Positions 44,480 to 54,672 of a DNA stretch of 64,000 bases are shown here, piece by piece (within the stretch, counting starts at the first letter, position 1; the number at the start of each line of letters is the position of its first letter). The translations under genes and the position numbers were made by a program. Location of the stretch: positions 248,001 through 312,000 of the forward strand of contig JAFKLS010000017.1 of the NCBI GenBank assembly GCA_017304675.1. The letters run 5' to 3'. The notes under the pieces were generated by a model. It was given only the letters and a program-made list of their open reading frames with translations. It did not search any database and had not been told where the DNA came from. This DNA comes from Sphingobacteriia bacterium. Its GTDB lineage: Bacteria > Bacteroidota > Bacteroidia > Chitinophagales > Chitinophagaceae.

Positions 44480-45220
44480 TTAATGAAACAGGTTCTCTGC
44501 AACAAGAATGTTCTCTGGTTTGCCAACGTCTACAAACTTAGCACCACTATGATCAAAGTATTCTATTGCCTGCTGAGCGCAAAGAGACAAGTATACATCT
44601 ACCATAGAGAACTTCCCTTCCTGCCGTACCAGGGAAAAAATACTTTCATTAATTACATGAATACCACTAAACGCTTTTTGTATAAGCGGGTCTTCTTTCC
44701 TGATAATTTTTTGTTCACCTGTTTTAATATTCTCCCACCCGCATAATTGTTGGTGGTTATTAAATAGAAAAAAACGGGAAGAGTTTCTGTTAGAAACAGC
44801 CAGTGTTGCAAGAGGCTTATGTTGCAGGTGCTGTTGAATCATTTCGCCTAAGTTAAAATCAGTGAGAATATCAACATTCATTACCACAAAATCATTTTTT
44901 AAAAACCATTTTGCTTTTTGCAAACCGCCCCCGGTTTCTAAAACACTGTCTGTTTCGTCACTAATAGAAATATGCGAACCCCAACCATTATTTTTCTGAA
45001 TAACTTCAATGATCTGATCAGCAAAATGATGAACATTTACAATTATATCCTGTATTCCGAAGCCCTGCAAATACTCTATATTACGTTGCAACAAGGTTTT
45101 CCCATTTACCATTGCCAACGCTTTGGGATGGTGGTCTGTAAAAGGTTTTAGCCTGGTGCCAAGGCCTGCCGCAAAAATCATACCCCTAACCCCTGAAGGG
45201 GAATTATTATTGATAGTCAT
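44480..45220 (-). CDS. Sugar-1-phosphate nucleotidyltransferase, MurU-like
   Basis: A 246-aa nucleotidyltransferase. MIFAAGLGTRLKPFTDHHPK is the nucleotide-binding motif, VMNVDILTDFN carries the metal-binding Asp, and ETGGGLQKAKWFL is the substrate loop. Together with the adjacent AmgK-like kinase it resembles the MurU/AmgK cell-wall recycling pair that makes UDP-MurNAc. Residues 1-13 come largely from a palindromic repeat; the ATG at 45181 (MIFAAG) immediately after the repeat may be the ancestral start. The two candidate starts differ in whether the repeat is translated. Confidence 0.82.
   Translation of the reverse strand: MTINNNSPSGVRGMIFAAGLGTRLKPFTDHHPKALAMVNGKTLLQRNIEYLQGFGIQDIIVNVHHFADQIIEVIQKNNGWGSHISISDETDSVLETGGGLQKAKWFLKNDFVVMNVDILTDFNLGEMIQQHLQHKPLATLAVSNRNSSRFFLFNNHQQLCGWENIKTGEQKIIRKEDPLIQKAFSGIHVINESIFSLVRQEGKFSMVDVYLSLCAQQAIEYFDHSGAKFVDVGKPENILVAENLFH
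45181..45204 (+). repeat. Palindromic repeat copy A
   Basis: Reads TACCCCTAACCCC then TGAA then GGGGAATT. It covers the N-terminal codons of the nucleotidyltransferase (NSPSGVRG) and stops exactly at an internal ATG. It pairs with copy B across the gene junction. Confidence 0.8.
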
Positions 45221-45301
45221 TTAATTTTCGTTTATGATATACATTCATTTTTTATCTATTAAAAGAAATAAAAAAGAATTTTTATTCTGTAACGTTTTCA
45301 A

Positions 45302-45325
45302 TCTCCCTTTAGGGGTTGGAGGTTC
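45302..45325 (-). repeat. Palindromic repeat copy B
   Basis: Inverse orientation of copy A: TCTCCCTTTAGGGG then TTGGAGGTTC. The stop codon of the kinase-RapZ fusion (45309-45311) lies inside it, so the repeat supplies the last residues (SNP). Confidence 0.75.
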
Positions 45326-46757
45326 TCCAATTCAATTCGTTTGTATGATTTAATCTCACTTTTACTTTATACTTATTTCTTAAATGCCTTGCAGTTTGTT
45401 CTGCAGCATATACACTTCTGTGCTGGCCGCCTGTACAACCAAAATTGATCATCAGGTTGTTGAATCCTCTTGTTAAATAATCTTCAACAGTAATATCGAT
45501 CAGGTCCCAAACACTGTTTAGAAAAGCATTCATCTTTGTTCTTTGTTCCAGGAAATCTTGTACGGGTTTATCTTTCCCGTTCAATGTTTTGTATTCATCA
45601 AATCTTCCCGGGTTTAAAATGCCACGCATATCAAATACAAAGCCACCGCCATTTTCTGAATCATCTTCGGGAATACCTTTTTTAAAACTAAAACTGTTAA
45701 TGGTAATTTGTAAAGGCGTATTTTCATCTGCCTGCGGAGCGGTAAATCTTTCAATAATATCATCGCTTACCACCAGCTTTAATACCCTGTCAAATTCAGG
45801 TGTAACAATACCTATACGTTTATGCTCTAAAAAAAATTTCAGGTTGCGCAGCGCTAATGGTATACTCGACAAGAAATGTGCTTTACGCTCAAATAACCCT
45901 CTAAAGCCATATGCGCCAATTACCTGCATTAAACGTATTAATACATAACCGTTATACTGACTGATAAAAGTGATTTTATCTATATTTTTTTGCAATATTT
46001 TTTCCACTTCCTCTATATAATAGAGCAATAATTCGTCTTTCCACTCTTCGCTAAGCTCTGCTTTTGCCTGCCATAACATGGAAGCAACATCATATTGCAA
46101 AGCTCCTTTCATGCCTCCCTGATAGTCTATAAAAGATACTTTATCGTTGTGTACAATAATATTCCTGCTTTGGAAGTCCCGGAACATAAAATATTTGTGT
46201 TCTGTATGTGCCAGGTAAGTGCTCAGGGCATCAAAATCATCGAGCATCTGCTGTTTATCGTAAGGCAGCCTTAATGTATCCAGGAAATAGTATTTAAAAT
46301 AGAGCAGGTCGCTTAATATGGCCTGCTTGCCAAATTCTTTTGCAGTTAAACATGCATCGTAATTTAACCCGTCATCTCCGCAAATCTGCAGTTTTGCCAA
46401 TGCTGCCAGGCTTTTTTGAAAGAGCCGGTATACATATTCTGTATGGCCTGCCTGCTCCAGCTTGTTCAGCAAACTTTCTGTGCCAAGGTCTTCCTGTATA
46501 TATATTTTACCGGTATCGTCTAAGCAAAATATTTCAGGAACAGGTAATTGTTTTGTTTTAAAATGATTGCTGAATTCGATGAAAGTTTGGTTCTCTTTTA
46601 CATTCAGGTTATAGGTTGCAATAAATGTATCATGTGCGGAATAAATCCTGAAATAGGTTCTGTCACTACCGCTCTGCGGTAACTTTTCAATTCTTGAAGG
46701 CAATTGTTGTTTCCATTCAACAAACAATCGTTGTATGCTTTCTGTGATGTGTTCCAT
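45309..46757 (-). CDS. AmgK-like aminosugar kinase fused to a RapZ C-terminal domain
   Basis: A 482-aa fusion. Residues 1-330 are an APH-fold phosphotransferase: GSDRTYFRIYSAHDTFIATY (nucleotide-binding side), IYIQEDLGTESLL, FRDFQSRNIIVH (catalytic Asp and Asn) and FIDYQGGMKGALQYDVASML, as in AmgK. The rest is the RapZ C-domain: INSFSFKKGIPED, FVFDMRGILNPGR and LMINFGCTGGQHRSVYAAEQ. The N-terminal P-loop half of RapZ is absent. The RapZ C-domain binds GlcN6P in E. coli, so this may be a kinase with an amino-sugar sensing module. I start at MEHITES; 46826 is also open. It ends inside palindromic repeat B. Confidence 0.85.
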   Translation of the reverse strand: MEHITESIQRLFVEWKQQLPSRIEKLPQSGSDRTYFRIYSAHDTFIATYNLNVKENQTFIEFSNHFKTKQLPVPEIFCLDDTGKIYIQEDLGTESLLNKLEQAGHTEYVYRLFQKSLAALAKLQICGDDGLNYDACLTAKEFGKQAILSDLLYFKYYFLDTLRLPYDKQQMLDDFDALSTYLAHTEHKYFMFRDFQSRNIIVHNDKVSFIDYQGGMKGALQYDVASMLWQAKAELSEEWKDELLLYYIEEVEKILQKNIDKITFISQYNGYVLIRLMQVIGAYGFRGLFERKAHFLSSIPLALRNLKFFLEHKRIGIVTPEFDRVLKLVVSDDIIERFTAPQADENTPLQITINSFSFKKGIPEDDSENGGGFVFDMRGILNPGRFDEYKTLNGKDKPVQDFLEQRTKMNAFLNSVWDLIDITVEDYLTRGFNNLMINFGCTGGQHRSVYAAEQTARHLRNKYKVKVRLNHTNELNWRTSNP

Positions 46758-46773
46758 TAAAACGAAAATAGAA

Positions 46774-48183
46774 TTATTTTTTCCTAAATAAAAAGTAAAG
46801 CGGTAAGCCTGTAAGGGTAATGGCAATACCCCAAAAGGAGTTAATAATCTGAGTGTGGCCGGCCCTGTATCCCTTTATATCCGTATAAACTGTTACCACT
46901 AAAAAAAATAAGGTAAATACTATAAATATCACCGGCACCAACGGGTAACCCCATACTTTATACGGCCTTTCTTTTTGTGCATATTTTTTTCTGAGAATAA
47001 AAACACCTAATGCACTCATACCATAAAAAAACCAGCTAACAAAAATGAGCATATCTGTTAACATATCGAATGAGCCACTTAATATAAGAACAACAGACCA
47101 GCAGGCATTTAGCAACAAAGCATTTCCAGGTGTATTATACTTATTTTGTTCTTTACCCGCCCATGCAAATAAACTGTTCTCCTTGCCCATGGTATAGGTA
47201 ACCCTTGCCGTAGCAAGAATATTGGCATTGGCCGTACCTACTGTTGAAAGTATTACTAACAAAGCAATCATAGCCCCTCCGCCAATACCCCACACTTTTG
47301 TGGCAGCATCAGATGCTACAAAAGAAGAGGAAGCCATTTGCTGTATAGGCAATACGTAAATGTATACTGTATTAATAAGGGCATAAATGCTAATACATAG
47401 CAGTAATCCGATGATCAGGCTTTTTGGAATGTTCTTTTGCGGATTCTGTACTTCGCCTGCAACAAAGCTAATGTTGTTCCATCCGTCGTAAGCCCAGAAA
47501 GCTCCTGCTATAGCTGCCATATAAGCACTAATTAACGACAACCCTACAGGCATGGTACTGCTATTTTGAGTGAAAAAATGCATATTCCCTTTCCCTGAAA
47601 AACCGATACCTCCTACCAACAGCAGCATGGCAATTATTTTTAACGATGTGAGCCACCGTTGCAGCCCTGCACCATATTGAACACTTCTGTAATTAATGAG
47701 TGTTAACACCATTACCAGCAACATGGTTACCAGTTTTAACCCGATATTGTCTAAAGGCATAAAATTGCCGATCAATGGAATATGCAACCGGCAGGATTGT
47801 ACAATAGTATCTGGCAACTGAGGCAGGGCAATGAAATAATGCAGGTATTGCGCACATACATAAGCAATAGAGGCATTACCACCACAATTAAACACAGCAA
47901 AGGCCGCCCAGCCATACATGAAAGCAAATCCATTACCATACATTTTTTGAAAGAACACATATTGCCCGCCTGTTTCAGGAAACATAGCGGCAATTTCTGC
48001 ATTACTTAATGCGCCCAGTAAAGTAACGATACCTGCTACCAGCCAAACACTTAATAATAAAAACGGAGAACCCAGCTGAGAAGCCATTAAAGCAGGCTTC
48101 ATAAAAATACCGGAGCCGATTATACCGCCAATAACAATTGCAATGGTTGATCTAAAGTTCAACGATCTTTTAAATTGGCTCAT
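46774..48183 (-). CDS. APC-superfamily amino acid permease
   Basis: A 469-aa protein with about twelve membrane helices. STIAIVIGGIIGSGIFMKPA in helix 1 and GALSNAEIAAMFPETGGQYV in helix 2 are the substrate-binding signatures of the LAT/APC transporters; FWAYDGWNNISFVAGEVQNP is the helix-6 unwound region. It is likely a sodium- or proton-independent exchanger or importer of neutral amino acids. It ends 16 nt before the start of the kinase-RapZ gene and is read in the same direction. Confidence 0.9.
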   Translation of the reverse strand: MSQFKRSLNFRSTIAIVIGGIIGSGIFMKPALMASQLGSPFLLLSVWLVAGIVTLLGALSNAEIAAMFPETGGQYVFFQKMYGNGFAFMYGWAAFAVFNCGGNASIAYVCAQYLHYFIALPQLPDTIVQSCRLHIPLIGNFMPLDNIGLKLVTMLLVMVLTLINYRSVQYGAGLQRWLTSLKIIAMLLLVGGIGFSGKGNMHFFTQNSSTMPVGLSLISAYMAAIAGAFWAYDGWNNISFVAGEVQNPQKNIPKSLIIGLLLCISIYALINTVYIYVLPIQQMASSSFVASDAATKVWGIGGGAMIALLVILSTVGTANANILATARVTYTMGKENSLFAWAGKEQNKYNTPGNALLLNACWSVVLILSGSFDMLTDMLIFVSWFFYGMSALGVFILRKKYAQKERPYKVWGYPLVPVIFIVFTLFFLVVTVYTDIKGYRAGHTQIINSFWGIAITLTGLPLYFLFRKK

Positions 48184-48238
48184 GGTTTTAAAGGTAGTAT
48201 AAACTTGCTCTTAACGGCACAATTGCTATTTTCGTTCT

Positions 48239-49414
48239 ATGAGAATATCAGAAGTAATTACGGTTGCAGACCAGAATACATTTATAAAAATAAATGTGTT
48301 GATGAATGGAAGTAATTCTAAATATATCAGGCCCCTTGATAAAGACATCAACGATATTTTCAATCCTTTAAAGAACAAAAGCTTTAAACATGGTAAAGCA
48401 CAACGATGGATATTGTGTAATGATAAAGGAGAATGGATAGGAAGAATTGCCGCTTTTTATACTCCCAAATATATTAACAAGGGAACAGATTTTGCTACCG
48501 GAGGTATTGGCTTTTTTGATTGTATTAATAACCAACAGGCTGCCAACCTGCTTTTTGATACCGCCAAAAGCTGGTTGCTTGAAAACGGTTGCGAAGCAAT
48601 GGATGGCCCTATTAATTTTGGCGACAGAGACAGATGGTGGGGATTAATGGTAGAAGGTTTTGACGAAGAACCCATTTTTGGTATGCCGTATAACCCGCCC
48701 TATTATGAACAATTGTTTACCAGTTATGGTTTTAAAAATTATTATAACCAGTACTGGTATAAAATGAGGGTAGATGATCCCCTGCCACCTCGTTTCCCCG
48801 AAAGGTATGCAAAGTTTAAAACGAAACCCGAGTATACTGCAAAACATATTTCTTTAAAAAATTTAGCGCAGCATGCTCAGGAATTTGCTACCGTTTACAA
48901 TGCAGCATGGGCACAACACAACGAAAACAAAGAGATCACTAAAGAACAGGTGCTGAAAATATTTAACACCATGAAGCCTATAATGGATGAAAGAATGGTG
49001 TGGTTTGCTTATTATAAAAATGATCCTATCGCCATGTTCATCAACATTCCCGATGTGAACCAGTATTTTAAATATTTTAATGGCAAGATGGGTTTATTGG
49101 AAAAATTAAGGCTGCTCTGGATGAAGAAAAAGGGTGTTTGCAAAAAGCTTACAGGTATTGCCTTTGGCGTAGTGCCCAAATACCAGTCGTTAGGTGTTGA
49201 TAGTTTTATGATCTATGAAAGTGCTCTTTTGATACAGGGCAAAGGCTGGTATGAAAGTTACGAAATGGGATGGTCAGGAGACTGGAACCCTAAGATGATC
49301 AACATTTATAAAAGCCTCGGAGGAAAGGAAAGCAGGCGCATGGTTACTTTCAGGTACATTTTTAATGAGCAGGTTCATCCGTTTGAAAGGCATCCTGCAA
49401 TTGAGTACAAATAG
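48239..49414 (+). CDS. GNAT-fold protein of unknown function (YghO-like)
   Basis: A 391-aa protein. The middle contains DGPINFGDRDRWWGLMVEGF and GMPYNPPYYEQLFTSYGFKN, a conserved block of large GNAT-like proteins in Bacteroidota. A second GNAT-like half shows TGIAFGVVPKYQSLGVDSFM (acetyl-CoA-binding R/Q-x-x-G-x-G/A position) and EMGWSGDWNPKMINIYKSLG. It is divergent to the permease with 55 nt between starts. Substrate unknown. Confidence 0.75.
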   Translation: MRISEVITVADQNTFIKINVLMNGSNSKYIRPLDKDINDIFNPLKNKSFKHGKAQRWILCNDKGEWIGRIAAFYTPKYINKGTDFATGGIGFFDCINNQQAANLLFDTAKSWLLENGCEAMDGPINFGDRDRWWGLMVEGFDEEPIFGMPYNPPYYEQLFTSYGFKNYYNQYWYKMRVDDPLPPRFPERYAKFKTKPEYTAKHISLKNLAQHAQEFATVYNAAWAQHNENKEITKEQVLKIFNTMKPIMDERMVWFAYYKNDPIAMFINIPDVNQYFKYFNGKMGLLEKLRLLWMKKKGVCKKLTGIAFGVVPKYQSLGVDSFMIYESALLIQGKGWYESYEMGWSGDWNPKMINIYKSLGGKESRRMVTFRYIFNEQVHPFERHPAIEYK

Positions 49415-49442
49415 TTTATTTCGTTAAACAATGCCATCATCA

Positions 49443-50108
49443 TTATCCTACCCACCAATAAGCCAGTAGCTGGCAGGCAGCACCTGTTATTAGTCCCGCA
49501 TATATTTCAAAACTACTATGCGTATTTAACAGCAGCCTTGCAGTACAAACCATTCCTGCAATTAATGCCGCCAGGGTAATGATCAATCCAAGATTCGTGT
49601 GGTAAAAAAAAGAAAACAGTATTACGGCAGCCAAAGCACCACCCACACCCATACTATGCATACTGATCTTAAAGAAATTATTGGCTATTAGCCCCACTAT
49701 CGTTGCTAAAAAAATTCCAAAGAAAAAGAACTCCAATACCTCCGGCTGGTCTTTCATATTCCTTCCCAAATAATACATCCACCAATAAAAAAACATGGTG
49801 ATCATGTAAGGTGCTATCCTTTCCTTTTGTGTTCTCAGGTAAATGGAACTGTTTAGTTTTAGTTTCCATAAAAGGAATACGGCAAAGGCCGGGAAAAAAG
49901 CAGTCATCCAAAAAACCGAAAATAGTTTCAGTGTTAACTGAAAGGGCATGGCAACAGTAAATGTTGAAGGGAAACTCAGCATAAGTACCCCAAAAATATA
50001 TGTGGGAATAAATAAGGGATGAAAGACATAAGAAACCAGTTTTGCAAAGAAGCGGAATGCCGTATTACCCAATTGCGGGTCTGGTATCTTTATTACTGTT
50101 TCTTCCAT
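49443..50108 (-). CDS. Membrane protein with degenerate PAP2-phosphatase features
   Basis: A 221-aa protein with about six membrane segments. RTQKERIAPYMITMFFYWWM, FFKISMHSMGVGGALAAVI and LLLNTHSSFEIYAGLITGA sit where PAP2 phosphatases have K-x6-RP, PSGH and SR-x5-H-x3-D. Several catalytic positions match (KERIAP; HS; R-LLLNTH-SSFE), but the final Asp is Glu and the PSGH is changed to SMHSMG. It could be a lipid phosphatase relative or a non-catalytic protein. It starts 2 nt after the rpoN stop. Confidence 0.6.
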   Translation of the reverse strand: MEETVIKIPDPQLGNTAFRFFAKLVSYVFHPLFIPTYIFGVLMLSFPSTFTVAMPFQLTLKLFSVFWMTAFFPAFAVFLLWKLKLNSSIYLRTQKERIAPYMITMFFYWWMYYLGRNMKDQPEVLEFFFFGIFLATIVGLIANNFFKISMHSMGVGGALAAVILFSFFYHTNLGLIITLAALIAGMVCTARLLLNTHSSFEIYAGLITGAACQLLAYWWVG

Positions 50109-50110
50109 AG

Positions 50111-51595
50111 TTATAATTGTTTACGCAATCTTGCCACGGGAATATTTAGTTGCTCCCTGTATTTGGCTACTGTTCTACGTGCAATATTATATCCTTTTTC
50201 ATTCAGCATGTCTGTAAGTGTTTCATCGGCCAAAGGTTTGCGTTTATCTTCTGCATCAATAAAATCACTCAATATTTTTTTTACTTCTCTTGTACTAACT
50301 TCTTCTCCACTTTCTGTACTGAGGCTTTCGCTAAAGAAGAATTTAAGCCGATAAGTACCAAATTCTGTTTGAACGAATTTACTGTTGGCCACACGGCTTA
50401 CAGTAGAAATATCCAGCCCGGTTCTTTCTGCAATATCTTTTAAGATCATTGGCCTCAACTCTGTTTCATCTCCGGTTAAAAAGAAGTTCTGCTGGTAATT
50501 TAAAATGGCTCCCATTGTATTCAGCAGTGTTTGCTGCCTTTGCTTGATCATGTCTATAAACCATTTTGCCGAATCTATTTTTTGCTTGATAAAAAGCACT
50601 GCTTCTTTTTGCCGTTTATCCTTTTTACTGCCTTTATCGTAATCTTTCAGCATTTCCCTGTAGCCTTCGCTAACTCTTAAATCAGGAGCATTCTTACTGT
50701 TCAATGAAAGCTCCAGTTTACCCCCATTATTAATTACAAAAAAATCCGGAATGATGTAACTCTCTGCTTTGTTAATTCCGCCAACATTTCCGCCAGGTTT
50801 GGGATTAAGTTTAATGATCTGACTGATTACTTCTTTCAGTTCATTATCTGTTAAATTCAATGCCCGTTGTATTTTTTCGTAATGCTTCTTGGTAAACTCG
50901 TCGAAATATTTGTCTAATACTTTAATAGCCATTTCAACACCAATACCTTCATTCCTTTTTCTTTCCAGTTGAAGAAGCAAACATTCCCTTAAGTCTCTGG
51001 CAGCCACCCCGGGAGGATCAAATTGCTGGATCTGGCGAATCAGGCCTTCTACTTCTGCTTCTGATGTAATAATGTTTTGCCGGAAAGCAAGATCATCTAC
51101 AATACTGGTAAGTTCTCTTCTCAAATACCCATCATCATCCAGGCTGCCAACAATTTGTTCTGCTATTTTAAACTGGTTTTCTTCTACGTCCAGTGTTCTC
51201 AACTGATCGTACAATACATCAAAAAAACTGCTTTCAGCCCTTATGGGTGTTACTTTCTTATCATCAAATTCGGGGTAATGATCATCTCTTGTTTTATAAT
51301 CGGCCACTTCATCATCGCCTTCACTTACATATTCGCTGATGTCTATATTATCGTACTCTTCTTCACTTCCATCCGGTTCATACTCCTCTTCAGCCGAAAA
51401 GTTTTCATCAAAATCGTTCTCCATACTATCCTCGTGGCCTTCTTCACTTAATTCCAGCGCCGGATTCTCTTCTATTTCTTCTTTAATACGCTGTTCAAGA
51501 TTGGCCGTAGGCACTTGCAACAACTTCATTAACTGAATTTGCTGAGGGGAAAGCTTTTGTAAGAGTTTTTGTTGTAATGACTGACTTAATGCCAT
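50111..51595 (-). CDS. rpoN: RNA polymerase sigma-54 factor
   Basis: A 494-aa sigma-54. The N-terminal activator region LQQKLLQKLSPQQIQLMKLL is followed by a very acidic stretch (residues 45-95, e.g. SEEGHEDSMENDFDENFSAE). The core-binding domain holds FDPPGVAARDLRECLLLQLE; the HTH is KDIAERTGLDISTVSRVANS, and the RpoN box is ARRTVAKYREQL near the C-terminus. All parts are in normal order. No enhancer-binding protein is adjacent. Confidence 0.97.
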   Translation of the reverse strand: MALSQSLQQKLLQKLSPQQIQLMKLLQVPTANLEQRIKEEIEENPALELSEEGHEDSMENDFDENFSAEEEYEPDGSEEEYDNIDISEYVSEGDDEVADYKTRDDHYPEFDDKKVTPIRAESSFFDVLYDQLRTLDVEENQFKIAEQIVGSLDDDGYLRRELTSIVDDLAFRQNIITSEAEVEGLIRQIQQFDPPGVAARDLRECLLLQLERKRNEGIGVEMAIKVLDKYFDEFTKKHYEKIQRALNLTDNELKEVISQIIKLNPKPGGNVGGINKAESYIIPDFFVINNGGKLELSLNSKNAPDLRVSEGYREMLKDYDKGSKKDKRQKEAVLFIKQKIDSAKWFIDMIKQRQQTLLNTMGAILNYQQNFFLTGDETELRPMILKDIAERTGLDISTVSRVANSKFVQTEFGTYRLKFFFSESLSTESGEEVSTREVKKILSDFIDAEDKRKPLADETLTDMLNEKGYNIARRTVAKYREQLNIPVARLRKQL

Positions 51596-51679
51596 TGCTG
51601 TTTGCTTAATCCACTAAACCTGTTAATGATAAACGGTTTATATTTAACTATAAAATTAAGTGCAAACTAAAAAAACTTC

Positions 51680-51937
51680 ATGTTTAAACAGATTTGTTTG
51701 TTTGTGAAATTATTGCTATTTACGCTCCTTAGCCAGTCGCAACCGCCTGCCGCTAAAAGCGCTGCAGATAGTTTGTACCGGCTAAAAGCACCTGTATTGG
51801 CGCCGGATTATTATACAAAGCACTGGGGATTTATGTGCAAACAGGAATTACAGATAGAAAAAACTACCAAGATACCTTTAAAAATAAGGCTTGGTAGTAT
51901 AGACTATTGCAATAAATTGGAAGGAAAGCCCCGTTAG
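51680..51937 (+). CDS. Small conserved hypothetical protein, exported
   Basis: An 85-aa protein with an N-terminal hydrophobic segment (FVKLLLFTLLSQSQ), likely a signal peptide, and a C-terminal block KTTKIPLKIRLGSIDYCNKL ending EGK. I recognise the IPL..RLGS..Y.N.LEGK pattern as recurring in small Bacteroidota proteins but know no function. It is divergent from rpoN and convergent with argH. Confidence 0.65.
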   Translation: MFKQICLFVKLLLFTLLSQSQPPAAKSAADSLYRLKAPVLAPDYYTKHWGFMCKQELQIEKTTKIPLKIRLGSIDYCNKLEGKPR

Positions 51938-52016
51938 TTACCGAATGTTCTTACCTGCACATTAAGGCCGCTTACACGAAACAGATAATAACTGTATAGA
52001 TAGCTTGTTAAAACAA

Positions 52017-53345
<1,329 letters not shown>

Positions 53346-53357
53346 AAATAATAGTTA

Positions 53358-53591
53358 TTAATCTTCTTTTTTAAAAAGATTGAATAAATCGTTTACAATG
53401 ATGAGTTTATTACCGGATTGCATTTTTGCCGTTTTAAATCTTGGCGAAAGTAAAAAGGTAATTACAGAAGTTATAATAAAAACCCATTTTGATTTTTCGT
53501 TGGAAAATAATAGAAATATACCAAGTGAAATAAAGTATATAATAAGGTACGCTAGAAATGAGAAAAGAAATGCTTTTAACTTTACTGGCAT
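53358..53591 (-). CDS. Small membrane protein in the arginine operon
   Basis: A 77-aa protein starting MPVKLKAFLFSFLAYLIIYF with two predicted membrane helices (about residues 5-28 and 33-52) and a positively charged tail ending LIIVNDLFNLFKKED. Between the argE-like gene and argH, 12 nt before argH, it is probably co-transcribed. I do not recognise a family. A start three codons earlier would overlap the argE-like stop. Confidence 0.55.
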   Translation of the reverse strand: MPVKLKAFLFSFLAYLIIYFISLGIFLLFSNEKSKWVFIITSVITFLLSPRFKTAKMQSGNKLIIVNDLFNLFKKED

Positions 53592-53592
53592 A

Positions 53593-54672
53593 TTATACAA
53601 TTTGATTTAACAACTGAATATACAAATCAATTCCTTCTTTAATCTCATCAACATAAATAAACTCATCTGCAGTATGACTTCTGGCACTATCTCCCGGGCC
53701 CATTTTTAATGTTGGAAAATGCATCAAAGCCTTATCACTTGTTGTCGGCGAACCATAATACGCTCTTCCCAATTGTAAGCCAGATTGAATTAATGGATGC
53801 TCAACTGCAATAGAAGTTGAACGCAACCTGCAGCTTCTCGGAATAACATCAGAAGCAACATTCGATTTGATGATATCCAGCACTTCTTCAAAAGTGTACA
53901 ATTCATTTACACGAACATCAACAACAAAAGAACATTGTGATGGTACTACATTATGTTGTTTGTTTTCTGTATTGATGATGGTAACACTCATTTTCATTGG
54001 CCCTAACAAATCGCTCACTTTATCAAACTTATAATTCATGAACCAATTAATATCTTTCACTGCTTTGTACAAAGCACTTTCGCCTTCTTCTCTCGCTGCA
54101 TGTCCCGGAACTCCATGTGCAGTACAATCCAGCACCAGCAAGCCTTTTTCGGCCAAAGCCATATTCATGAGTGTTGGTTCACCTACAATTCCGAAATTAA
54201 TTTTTGGTAGGCGAGGCAATAAAATTTCAACACCATTCTTACCTGAAATTTCTTCTTCTGCTGTTGCAGCAATGATGAAATTGTATTTTAAATCCTGACG
54301 ATTATAAAAGTGCAAGAAAACATTGATCAGTGAAACCAAACATCCACCGGCATCGTTACTGCCCAAGCCAAAGAGTTTTCCATCTTTTTCAATAGGATCG
54401 AATGGATTTAAAGTGTATGCTTTGTTCGGCTTAACAGTATCGTGATGAGAGTTCAATAAAATAGTTGGCTTACGCTCATCATAATATTTATTCTTCGCCC
54501 AAATATTATTTAAGTATTGATGTGTAACCACACCTTTCGATTCTAAAAACAGTTGAATAATTTCCGCTGTTTCCTCTTCTTCTTTGGAGAAAGAAGGCGT
54601 AGCAATTAATTTTTTTAATAGATAAACTGCATCTGCATATAAACTATGTAATTGTGCGTCACTCATGAACAA
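53593..54672 (-). CDS. argE: M20-family N-acylornithine deacetylase (ArgE-type)
   Basis: A 359-aa di-zinc hydrolase. Metal ligands and catalytic residues lie in PTILLNSHHDTVKP, LFGLGSNDAGGCLVSLINVF, AATAEEEISGKNGVE (catalytic Glu-Glu) and FGIVGEPTLMNMALAEKGLL; the C-terminal RSHTADEFI carries the last His. It removes the acyl group from acylornithine to give ornithine, or acts on acylcitrulline as in species whose transcarbamylase uses acylornithine, which fits the neighbouring argF-type gene. It overlaps argB by 14 nt. Confidence 0.88.
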   Translation of the reverse strand: MFMSDAQLHSLYADAVYLLKKLIATPSFSKEEEETAEIIQLFLESKGVVTHQYLNNIWAKNKYYDERKPTILLNSHHDTVKPNKAYTLNPFDPIEKDGKLFGLGSNDAGGCLVSLINVFLHFYNRQDLKYNFIIAATAEEEISGKNGVEILLPRLPKINFGIVGEPTLMNMALAEKGLLVLDCTAHGVPGHAAREEGESALYKAVKDINWFMNYKFDKVSDLLGPMKMSVTIINTENKQHNVVPSQCSFVVDVRVNELYTFEEVLDIIKSNVASDVIPRSCRLRSTSIAVEHPLIQSGLQLGRAYYGSPTTSDKALMHFPTLKMGPGDSARSHTADEFIYVDEIKEGIDLYIQLLNQIV

